Shown: positions 6,994 to 12,269 of the stretch, piece by piece
How the letters are laid out: each line of letters starts with the position of its first letter
Numbering within the stretch: position 1 is the stretch's first letter
NCBI GenBank assembly: GCA_046590195.1
Contig: JBKJTP010000271.1
Span: forward strand, 1-12,269
Source: JBKJTP01 sp046590195
GTDB taxonomy: Bacteria > Bacteroidota > Ignavibacteria > Palsa-1295
Reading direction: 5' to 3'
Length of the DNA: 12,269 nt
Translations under genes and position numbers: made by a program
The notes under the pieces: model-generated
The model's database searches: none
Told to the model about the DNA's origin: nothing
The model's input: the letters and a program-made list of their open reading frames with translations, nothing else

Positions 6994-7019
6994 GAAGAGC
7001 GCAGCACGCTGCGCTCTTC
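6994..7019 (-). terminator. GC-rich hairpin after the small secreted protein gene
   Basis: A perfect 12-base-pair inverted repeat, GAAGAGCGCAGC (6994-7005) with GCTGCGCTCTTC (7008-7019), around a 2-base centre. It lies about 43 bases past the stop codon of the gene at 7062 and 31 bases upstream of the beta-barrel gene start. On the minus strand it is followed by CCATTTTA, a weak U-tract, so termination is likely but not of the textbook form. Confidence 0.65.
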
Positions 7020-7022
7020 ATT

Positions 7023-7037
7023 GCGCATCAGATGCGC
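7023..7037. repeat. Second inverted repeat in the same gap
   Basis: GCGCATC (7023-7029) pairs with GATGCGC (7031-7037) around a single central base, giving a near-perfect 15-base palindrome just beside the terminator stem. It may be part of a compound terminator or a symmetrical protein-binding site. Confidence 0.45.
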
Positions 7038-7061
7038 TCAAATTTACAACCAAGAAAAGAC

Positions 7062-7613
7062 TTAATGGTGGGAATTGGTCTTGCTCTTCTTGACAGGCAA
7101 TCCCTTCTCGTTGATCGCCATGCCGTAGATCTGGCCAGTCACGTGAACCCCAGCCTCATCGATGGAGATCTCGCAGCGTGACCATTCCTTCGTAATCGTG
7201 ACTGTGCCGTGCTGGCGCTTGCCTGTTGCCAATCCACTTGCAGCATCGCGCGGAGCCTTCACCGAGTAGCCGTTTGCTGCATCGATAGCGAGGTAATACT
7301 CGTAGCCTTTACGTCCAGCTGCATCGCTGTCATCATTGTCATCGAGCGAGGCAGCCCTAACACCCTGCTCCCTGATCGCGATCTTTTTGCGATCCTTTTC
7401 GTCGATCTGCAGGTAATAGTCGGAGTGTGCGCGCTGCACTGTAATGTCGAACCGGCCATCCTTGTCGGTCTTCGACTTGGCGATAACTTTGCCATCAGCA
7501 TCGCAGATCATGACAGTGACGTTCGCAATGCCGTCCACGTCATGCGCGGAGACGGGCACAGAATAGAATCCGACGATAAGAGCCAGTAGAATGGAAGACA
7601 GGAGCTGTTTCAT
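7062..7613 (-). CDS. Small secreted protein with carboxypeptidase-regulatory-like segment
   Basis: A 183-residue exported protein. The signal peptide is clear (MKQLLSSILLALIVGFYSVP, cleavage after VSA at 21-23), supporting the ATG at 7613. Residues about 28-60 (IANVTVMICDADGKVIAKSK followed by TDKDGRFDITVQ) match the pattern of a carboxypeptidase-regulatory-like or SdrB-like beta-sandwich, in which a 'tag, turn, T-D-x-D-G-x-F' loop is typical. The remainder is less clear: an acidic patch (DDNDDSDAAG, 91-100), then about 135-165 predicted beta strands, and a basic His-rich tail ending KTNSHH. There are only two cysteines in the mature part (37 and 147). Its function is unknown; surface or periplasmic binding is a guess. 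It is followed by a strong hairpin and lies 172 bases from the YciI gene. Confidence 0.85.
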   Translation of the reverse strand: MKQLLSSILLALIVGFYSVPVSAHDVDGIANVTVMICDADGKVIAKSKTDKDGRFDITVQRAHSDYYLQIDEKDRKKIAIREQGVRAASLDDNDDSDAAGRKGYEYYLAIDAANGYSVKAPRDAASGLATGKRQHGTVTITKEWSRCEISIDEAGVHVTGQIYGMAINEKGLPVKKSKTNSHH

Positions 7614-7685
7614 AGCAGAATAGTAGATTGTGTCAAGTACGCTAGACGTAGAGAAGAAACCGAGAATGGGGTAGGTTGTTACACA

Positions 7686-7772
7686 GGCAATGGCATTTGC
7701 CGAGTGAATTCTTGCTCACGAAGCCTCTGCTGGCTCAGCAGTAGTCCTCACATTTGAGGGCTCCTAAGCCTC
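7686..7772. repeat. Structured intergenic segment with three hairpins and a direct repeat
   Basis: Within the 172-base gap between the YciI gene and the small secreted protein gene there are GGCAATG / CATT(T)GCC (7686-7701, one bulge), CTGCTG / CAGCAG (7727-7732 with 7736-7741) and CCTCA / TGAGG (7746-7750 with 7755-7759). AAGCCTC also occurs as a direct repeat at 7721-7727 and 7766-7772, in both cases followed a few bases later by CTGGC. No stem is followed by a U-run on the minus strand. It could be the YciI 3' end, a leader of the next gene or a decayed repeat. Confidence 0.4.
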
Positions 7773-7785
7773 GAACTGGCGCCTC

Positions 7786-8211
7786 TTACTGCTTCAACGT
7801 AGGGTTCTCTTTGCCCATATAGGTCAGGCCCTTCGGACCCCACCACGGCTTGATCTCGATCGATAAAGCACCGGCCTTGATCGCAGGATCTTCCTGACAA
7901 AGCTGCTCAGCTTCCTCTTTCGTGGCAACATCCATAATGAAGATGCCGCGAAGATCGCCCTTGTCGCCAAACGGCCCTGCGAGCACGAGCTTACCCATAT
8001 CAGCCATCTTCTTGATATTTGCCATGTGGCCTTCACCCAACCGCTTGGATGTCAACGAGTCATGCTTCTCTGGTCCTCTGCTAAGCAGCACCATCTGATA
8101 TTGCATCATCTGGAATTTCGGCTTCGCGGTAGAGTCGGCTTGAGCCTTTGCAGCTGTTACGATTGAAACGGAACTGCCGAGCACCAATAAAAAAAGTAGG
8201 AGACGATCCAT
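7786..8211 (-). CDS. Exported YciI-domain protein
   Basis: A 141-residue protein made of an N-terminal signal peptide (hydrophobic 3-20, cleavage expected after AKA at 21-23) and a YciI/YCII ferredoxin-like domain (about 36-123). Family features are the first strand MQYQMVLLSRGP (36-47), the helix with His62 in EGHMANIKKMADMGKLVLAG (60-79), the PF(G)..G.LRGI.I.D stretch (80-94), and the ending AEQLCQEDPAIKAGALSIEI (101-120) followed by KPWWGP. YciI proteins are mostly small cytoplasmic proteins of about 90-100 residues without signal peptides, with a conserved His proposed to act in catalysis; their reactions are largely unknown. Here the domain appears to be exported to the periplasm. The gene diverges from the plus-strand gene at 8312 across a short shared upstream region. 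Confidence 0.93.
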   Translation of the reverse strand: MDRLLLFLLVLGSSVSIVTAAKAQADSTAKPKFQMMQYQMVLLSRGPEKHDSLTSKRLGEGHMANIKKMADMGKLVLAGPFGDKGDLRGIFIMDVATKEEAEQLCQEDPAIKAGALSIEIKPWWGPKGLTYMGKENPTLKQ

Positions 8212-8237
8212 GAGATATTCAATGAGGCCAATTGAGA

Positions 8238-8265
8238 TTTTGAGGATTCTCTACAAAAGTATAGT
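8238..8265 (+). promoter_or_regulatory. Possible promoter for the IPT/Fn3 gene
   Basis: TTTTGA (8238-8243) and TATAGT (8260-8265) are separated by 16 bases, 46 bases upstream of the chosen ATG at 8312, in an A/T-rich stretch between divergent genes. Read as a Bacteroidota-type promoter, TTTG at 8239-8242 would pair with the TAGTATTT at 8262-8269, a weak match to TAnnTTTG. The assignment is tentative. Confidence 0.25.
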
Positions 8266-8311
8266 ATTTTCCCCCCTTCAACGCAGAATTGCAATTTGCC
8301 AATCTACGCCG

Positions 8312-9529
8312 ATGAGAGAAATTTTAGGGCAGGCCTTAGTTCTTCAGTTCTTAATGGTCAGCTTACTCAGTGCGCAGCCCCTCATTGAGGACATGTCGAT
8401 GGATGAAGCTAAGAGCCAATTGATCATCAAGGGAAAATTAGGGCCCCAAGGTTCAGTAACAATTGACGGTGAAACTGCAACGTTTGACAGCTGGACTGAT
8501 ACCCTGATGATCGTCAACCTACCTCGCACTGGTAAGGGATCGGCAGGCCCTGTGGTTTTGGTTAATTCATCTGGAACAAGCGAAACACGGTTGCTCAGCT
8601 TGCTGCAGTTAGATTTTGAATCCTACACACACCATGAGATGGCCTGCGGCGCTTCCGACGCTTCTGGTGCGCAATGGCTTCTCACATTTCGAATACCATT
8701 CGAGACAATGTTGCTGCGTGGAGAATTTGTTGAGTCGCGAGTGCCTGGGAACACAGGAGTAATGTCCGGTGCCTTCGAGCACATCGCTCCGTTTGATCCT
8801 AGCTGTGCAAAGGGTGATAAAGACAGGCGAGTCGAAGATCGCGATTCAGGATTCGCATTTTATGCGAATGTATCAAGCATGTCTCGAGAATTTTACGCTT
8901 CGGTCCCAGAGCCTGAGATTCCTTCAACTGGGATGGACTTAGGCTATCCATATATTGTGCTGGATGAAAATTTCAAAATCACACCAGGGCAGAAGAATGG
9001 CGGCTTTAATGGCAGTTATTCCGGAGTAGTGTGGAAGGGCTCAGTTGACTTTCCTGTTCGACTGATCATACTGGAAGCCCGTAAACCACTAACCATCGTA
9101 GCTCCGTCACACGGATCGGCACTTACGCCATCAAACACTATATTCGAATGGAGGGAACAGACATGGTCTAGCATGTACCGGTTTCAGCTCAGTAAGGATG
9201 GCAACTTTGCAACGCTAGAGAAGGACACCAACCTCAATGGGCAGTCCCTCTTGATAGATCTTTCACAAGCTTCGGGTCAGTATTTCTGGAGGGTACAAGC
9301 TAGCAACGATAGTATCACAGGGCCTTGGTCCTCCCCACGGACCTTTGTGATCGAGCCTGCTTCTGTGGAGACTTCACACTCAAAGTCTCAGGTGATCCTA
9401 ACTGCGCGAGCCTATGACATGCTAGGCCGCTACGTAGGCTTAGTGGATTATCGCGATCCGGTTTTGCCGAGAGGAGTATACTTCTTAGTCTATCACGGAA
9501 ATGCGCTGGAATTGCGTTCTGTTAGATAG
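8312..9529 (+). CDS. Exported protein: IPT-like, Fn3-like and T9SS-type C-terminal domain
   Basis: A 405-residue protein. The ATG at 8312 places a signal peptide at the N-terminus (MREILGQALVLQFLMVSLLS, cleavage after about SAQ 20-22); the frame is open upstream to 8210 but those residues would precede the signal peptide. Residues about 23-96 resemble an IPT/TIG beta-sandwich (GSVTIDGE, then TLMIVNLPRTGKGSAGPVVL and NSSGTSETRL). About 97-255 is a region I do not recognise. About 259-348 resembles an Fn3-like domain (FEW, YRFQLSKDGNF, GQYFWRVQASN, PWSSPRTF). The last about 45 residues (AYDMLGRYVGLV, then LPRGVYFLVYHG, ending RSVR) resemble a type A sorting domain of the type IX secretion system. 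By eye its codon third positions are less G/C-biased than in neighbouring genes. It is probably cell-surface attached or secreted; its binding partner is unknown. Confidence 0.87.
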   Translation: MREILGQALVLQFLMVSLLSAQPLIEDMSMDEAKSQLIIKGKLGPQGSVTIDGETATFDSWTDTLMIVNLPRTGKGSAGPVVLVNSSGTSETRLLSLLQLDFESYTHHEMACGASDASGAQWLLTFRIPFETMLLRGEFVESRVPGNTGVMSGAFEHIAPFDPSCAKGDKDRRVEDRDSGFAFYANVSSMSREFYASVPEPEIPSTGMDLGYPYIVLDENFKITPGQKNGGFNGSYSGVVWKGSVDFPVRLIILEARKPLTIVAPSHGSALTPSNTIFEWREQTWSSMYRFQLSKDGNFATLEKDTNLNGQSLLIDLSQASGQYFWRVQASNDSITGPWSSPRTFVIEPASVETSHSKSQVILTARAYDMLGRYVGLVDYRDPVLPRGVYFLVYHGNALELRSVR

Positions 9530-10586
9530 CCATTGTCGGCTCCGCCGGCTGCACTGGATCTTCTCCATCGAGCCGCAAACGAAGCTCGCGATAAAGCGCC
9601 ATCTGGAAAAAGAAGATCAGCGAGAAGTGCTTGACCATTAATGCCAGAGCAACGAGGGCACCGACGATCGCTACTATTTCAGTCGCCCAAGAGAACAACA
9701 TCGCAAGTATCGTTAGCACGAAGATGATCGGCAGGAAGTAAAGGAAGAACGCCACCAGCATAAACAACAACCCAAAGACGATCGACCACCACAACAGCCG
9801 TAGCAGGTTGCCCTTGGTCAGTTTCCAACTGCGGATCATCGCTTCTTTCGGTGAGAGATCTTCACCGACCAACGCCTGTACCGAGAACGACATGCGGAGC
9901 TGGAAGTACAACTGAGCGAACAGCGCGCCCAGCATGATCCAGTTCAATGCACGGCTTTCAGTTGATTCTGTCGCGATCGTCAAGACACCCATCAGCAGTA
10001 GCAAGAGCAGGAAGAATCCGCCGAGCTGAAGCAGCTTCATGCCGTGCGACGTTGTGAGATTGTCGAGGACTTCATAAGGCTCCATTGTGCGGCCCTCATA
10101 CGCGCGGAAGGAGATCTCGGAAACAGCTGCACTACAGAACACAAAGAAGCCGATGGAGCCAAGCGCGGAGAGTATCTTCAGTCCAAAGCGCTCGATGAAT
10201 CCTGGCGGCGGTGTATTCTTAGCGTCTGCAGCAACTTGCTTCATGATCGCCTGCATCGTGCTATCCTGTGCCTCCATCGTCGTGTCCTTTGCGGCGCTAT
10301 CGATCATCGCTGAGAAGAGCTCCGGATTGAGCCTGCGGAGTTCAACAGAATCCGCATAGGCACCGGCGCTAAGCAGCACGAGGAAGATCAGCATGAATGC
10401 GATCGCCGTGTTGCCGCTTAACTTACGAAGCCACTTCGCTTCCGCATAGATATCACGGAAGCCCTTCGGCGTGTACGGTATCGCTGGCTTGGGCGCCGGA
10501 TCCATGCTATTGAGATCGGTGATCTCGGCATCGTAGATCGGGATGTCGCGACGGGAGTTATTGGACGTGGGGTGCTCGAAGCTCAT
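9522..10586 (-). CDS. Multi-pass inner-membrane protein, GPDPase_memb-like
   Basis: A 354-residue integral membrane protein. I chose ATG 10586 (MSFEHPTSNNSRRDIPIYDA); the frame is open to 10781, but that part runs through the citrate synthase terminator and the end of the citrate synthase gene. A 55-residue soluble N-terminus is followed by a transmembrane segment (about 58-77), an extracytoplasmic loop (about 78-135, rich in Asp, Thr and Met), and further segments at about 138-158, 185-205, 213-232 and 263-328 (two to three passes). The motif EDLSPKEAMIRSWKLTKGNL (242-261) just before a membrane segment resembles the 'ls..eAlr.Swkltkgn' signature of membrane proteins annotated as glycerophosphoryl diester phosphodiesterase membrane domain/YciC/DUF975-like. 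No phosphodiesterase catalytic domain is present. Its stop codon region overlaps the convergent gene by 8 bases. Confidence 0.83.
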   Translation of the reverse strand: MSFEHPTSNNSRRDIPIYDAEITDLNSMDPAPKPAIPYTPKGFRDIYAEAKWLRKLSGNTAIAFMLIFLVLLSAGAYADSVELRRLNPELFSAMIDSAAKDTTMEAQDSTMQAIMKQVAADAKNTPPPGFIERFGLKILSALGSIGFFVFCSAAVSEISFRAYEGRTMEPYEVLDNLTTSHGMKLLQLGGFFLLLLLLMGVLTIATESTESRALNWIMLGALFAQLYFQLRMSFSVQALVGEDLSPKEAMIRSWKLTKGNLLRLLWWSIVFGLLFMLVAFFLYFLPIIFVLTILAMLFSWATEIVAIVGALVALALMVKHFSLIFFFQMALYRELRLRLDGEDPVQPAEPTMAI

Positions 10587-10628
10587 GGATAGTTTTCGTT
10601 GGAAGAATGTGCAACTCCGAACAAAAAG

Positions 10629-10658
10629 AAAAAAGCCCGACATGAGCCGGGCTTTTTT
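10629..10658 (-). terminator. Intrinsic terminator of citrate synthase
   Basis: AAAAAAGCCCG (10629-10639) pairs with CGGGCTTTTTT (10648-10658), an 11-base-pair stem with an 8-base loop. On the minus strand it runs into TTTTTTCTTTTTGT, a long U-tract. It begins 20 bases after the citrate synthase stop codon and ends 43 bases before the start of the membrane protein gene, so the two genes are separate units. The A-tract on the other side would also allow function in the opposite direction. Confidence 0.92.
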
Positions 10659-10677
10659 CATTGATAAACATGAAAGC

Positions 10678-11838
10678 TTAGCGGCTCTCGACCGGCGACC
10701 ACGCTGCGCCCTCTGCGCCTGTGTATTCAGCCATCGGGCGGATGAGGCGGTTGTTCGAGTACTGCTCGAGCACGTGTGCACACCAGCCTGTTACACGGCT
10801 GATCGCGAAGATCGGCGTATACAGATCGAGCGGAATTCCCATCAGGAAATAGGTGCTCGCCGAGTAGAAGTCCACGTTTGGATAGAGCTTCTTCTCACTC
10901 TTGATGAAGTCCTCGATCGTGCGCGACATCTGAAACCACTGCTTCTCACCTGTACGCTCGCCCATCTCTTCAGAGAACTTGCGGAGGTGCGTTGCGCGTG
11001 GATCCTCGGTGCGATAGACGCGATGTCCGAAGCCCATGATCTTCTCCTTGCGTGCGAGTGCATCGGTGATCCATTCCTTAGCCTTCGTTGGATCCTGAAC
11101 GCGGAGCAACATCTTCATGACCTGCTCGTTCGCGCCGCCATGCAGAGGGCCCTTCAGTGCGCCGATACCACCGACAACTGCAGAGTACATATCCGACAAC
11201 GTACCAGCGATCACGCGTGAGGTGAACGTCGATGCGTTGAACTCGTGATCGGCGTGAAGCGTGAGTGCTGCATCGAACATCTTGACGATGCGTGCGTCTT
11301 GCTCTTTGCCGAGCAGCATGTAGAGGAAATTTGCCGCGTGTCCGAGTTCTGCCTTTGGCTCGAGGAGCTCGCGGCCATTGCGGATCGCATCGTAATAAGC
11401 GACGACCAGCGGAAGCTGCGCCATCAGGCGGATCGACTTCTCCTGGTTCGCCTCGGGCGTCATGTCCTCAGCCTGTGGATCGTAGAGTCCGAGGATGCTC
11501 GTCGCAGTGCGGAGCGCAGCCATCGGATGGACATTCTTCGGAAGGTTCTGGATCGAATCCTTTACCGACTGCGGAAGCTTACGTGCATCGACGAGCTTCT
11601 TGTTGAACTGATCGAGCTCCGACTGATTCGGGAGCTTGCCGTGGAACAGCAAGTACGCGGTCTCCTCGAAGCTGCCCTTGACGAGGTCATGGATGTCGTA
11701 GCCGCGGTAGGCCAGAATACCATTCTTACCGTCGAGGAAACAGATCGAACTTTGACCTGCTACAATATCTTCGAGACCTGCTTTTTGGACCGGCTTTGTG
11801 GTGCTACCGTTGGTAGCTGCGGCTGCTTCCTGTGCCAT
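10678..11838 (-). CDS. gltA: Citrate synthase
   Basis: A 386-residue cytoplasmic enzyme condensing acetyl-CoA with oxaloacetate to citrate, the entry step of the TCA cycle. All family features are present: the N-terminal FLDGKNGILAYRGYDI (34-49), ADHEFNAST with His198 (196-204), GPLHGGANE with catalytic His233 (230-238), MGFGHRVY with catalytic His272 (268-275), and NVDFYSAS with catalytic Asp323 (321-328); the ending NNRLIRPMAEYTG is also typical. At under 400 residues it belongs to the short, dimeric type rather than the about 430-residue NADH-regulated hexameric type of enterobacteria. 2-methylcitrate synthase is closely similar and cannot be excluded from sequence alone, but no other propionate-pathway gene is nearby. 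The first about 20 residues (Ala-rich, MAQEAAAATNGSTTKPV) are a variable extension; ATG 11838 is the natural start. There is no Shine-Dalgarno sequence. A strong intrinsic terminator follows. Confidence 0.96.
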   Translation of the reverse strand: MAQEAAAATNGSTTKPVQKAGLEDIVAGQSSICFLDGKNGILAYRGYDIHDLVKGSFEETAYLLFHGKLPNQSELDQFNKKLVDARKLPQSVKDSIQNLPKNVHPMAALRTATSILGLYDPQAEDMTPEANQEKSIRLMAQLPLVVAYYDAIRNGRELLEPKAELGHAANFLYMLLGKEQDARIVKMFDAALTLHADHEFNASTFTSRVIAGTLSDMYSAVVGGIGALKGPLHGGANEQVMKMLLRVQDPTKAKEWITDALARKEKIMGFGHRVYRTEDPRATHLRKFSEEMGERTGEKQWFQMSRTIEDFIKSEKKLYPNVDFYSASTYFLMGIPLDLYTPIFAISRVTGWCAHVLEQYSNNRLIRPMAEYTGAEGAAWSPVESR

Positions 11839-12113
11839 GGATGAGTTTTATCGTAGAGAAATGAGGTCGGCGCGCCGGGAGTTGCGTTAAATTGAGGATG
11901 GAAGGAAGCCTCCTGGATGAGGGTGCGCTGCTGTTGATGCTCTGGCCTGATACGATTAACTTGGAGTACAGCGGCCCAGGCTCGAGCACGGATGAGTAGC
12001 GCAGACGACAACTGCAGAGGCTACACCATTGACCGTAAGATGAATTATTCATCTATTTTTCCGGCGGTCGCGACTGTAATGTGTATCGCGGAAATGGAGT
12101 TCCTTTTTCCTGG

Positions 12114-12148
12114 GAATTCTGAGTTCTGAATGCTGAATTTTGAATTGT
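12114..12148. repeat. Five tandem copies of a degenerate heptamer
   Basis: Five 7-base units follow one another without a gap: GAATTCT, GAGTTCT, GAATGCT, GAATTTT and GAATTGT, consensus GARTKYT with one unit ending GT. The same unit recurs 69 bases further on (12217-12237). The arrangement resembles the short tandemly repeated repetitive (STRR) heptamers first described in cyanobacteria, although this is not a cyanobacterial window. Confidence 0.75.
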
Positions 12149-12159
12149 CAACAATCCAT

Positions 12160-12187
12160 CCACATCGTCGCGCCTCCTACGATGTGG
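12160..12187. repeat. 9-base-pair inverted repeat
   Basis: CCACATCGT (12160-12168) pairs perfectly with ACGATGTGG (12179-12187) around a 10-base loop, CGCGCCTCCT. There is no U-run on either side, so an intrinsic terminator is unlikely. It sits between the two heptamer blocks and is probably part of the same composite repeat. Confidence 0.6.
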
Positions 12188-12188
12188 C

Positions 12189-12204
12189 GCTGGCTTTAGC
12201 CGGC
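12189..12204. repeat. Near-palindrome in composite repeat
   Basis: GCTGGCTTTAGCCGGC is a 16-base near-palindrome (GCTGGCT with AGCCGGC, one position a G-U-type mismatch). It lies 1 base after the preceding hairpin. Confidence 0.5.
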
Positions 12205-12216
12205 AAGCCCAGTCGG

Positions 12217-12237
12217 GAGTGCTGAGTGCTGAGTTTT
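12217..12237. repeat. Three tandem copies of the same heptamer
   Basis: GAGTGCT, GAGTGCT and GAGTTTT are contiguous. They fit the same consensus as the block at 12114-12148, which they follow in the same orientation after 68 intervening bases that hold the two hairpins. Confidence 0.7.
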
Positions 12238-12245
12238 AGGCTGCT

Positions 12246-12269
12246 GTCATTTCGAGCACAGCGAGAAAT
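12246..12269 (+). repeat. Possible interspersed repeat, cut by the window edge
   Basis: GTCATTTCGAGCACAGCGAG followed by AAAT closely resembles a short sequence (GTCATTTCGAGCG.AGCGAGAAAT) that I recall as recurring between genes in many FCB-group and some other bacterial genomes. It continues beyond the window, so its extent and copy number cannot be judged here. Confidence 0.4.

Larger units (their letters stand above)
11839..12269. other. Gene-free right end
   Basis: No credible gene: the minus-strand frames here run into the citrate synthase start in other phases and have no protein-like features. The first 100 bases upstream of citrate synthase should hold its promoter, but I cannot define the elements. 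From about 12114 onward the DNA is a mosaic of tandem heptamers, two hairpins and a repeat-like sequence, each listed separately. Confidence 0.5.

Noticed and set aside
7614..7650. TTGACA on the minus strand just upstream of the small secreted protein gene as a -35 box
   Set aside because: A -10 box at normal spacing would fall on the start codon, and there is no TATAAT-like sequence there.
10587..10781. Upstream extension of the membrane protein reading frame
   Set aside because: It reads through the citrate synthase terminator and the 3' end of citrate synthase in another phase; the composition (Ser/Arg-rich) is a shadow.
11760..12052. Two minus-strand frames overlapping the citrate synthase start
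   Set aside because: No conserved features, overlap with the conserved gene in another phase, and no codon bias.

Overview
The window looks like chromosomal DNA from a free-living bacterium of the FCB superphylum (Bacteroidota/Chlorobiota/Ignavibacteria/Kapabacteria-like). The reasons are a DUF2911 lipoprotein-like exported protein of a type common in that group, an exported protein with an IPT-like domain, an Fn3-like domain and a C-terminus resembling a type IX secretion sorting domain, an ADP-forming acyl-CoA synthetase, and the near absence of Shine-Dalgarno sequences in front of the genes. This placement is inference from protein families. No rRNA or tRNA gene is present to confirm it.

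Layout: positions 1-570 hold no convincing complete gene, but contain a cluster of small inverted repeats and a possible interspersed repeat. From 571 to 4623 three genes lie on the minus strand: a fused alpha-beta ADP-forming acetate/acyl-CoA ligase, a pirin-family cupin protein and a DUF2911 protein. The pirin and DUF2911 genes are each followed by a strong hairpin terminator, so these look like single-gene transcription units. From about 4624 to 5978 there is a sparse stretch with one doubtful minus-strand small ORF and two short plus-strand genes of unknown function. From 5992 to 8211 three minus-strand genes encode exported proteins: a predicted outer-membrane beta-barrel protein, a small secreted protein with a carboxypeptidase-regulatory-like segment, and a YciI-domain protein with a signal peptide. 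A divergent plus-strand gene (8312-9529) encodes the IPT/Fn3/sorting-domain protein. It collides tail to tail, with an 8-base overlap, with a minus-strand multi-pass membrane protein gene (9522-10586). Citrate synthase (10678-11838, minus) with a textbook terminator closes the coding part. The last 430 bases are non-coding and contain two blocks of a degenerate 7-base tandem repeat, two hairpins and a likely interspersed repeat.

Functionally, citrate synthase and the ADP-forming acyl-CoA ligase are both acetyl-CoA enzymes (entry into the TCA cycle; interconversion of acetate and acetyl-CoA with ATP), but they are about 8 kb apart with their own transcription signals, so no operon link is implied. 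Five proteins carry export signals, so the window is rich in cell-envelope functions. I see no phage, transposase, CRISPR, toxin-antitoxin or biosynthetic cluster. The most unusual material is in the intergenic DNA (heptamer tandem repeats and structured repeats) and in the uncharacterised exported proteins.
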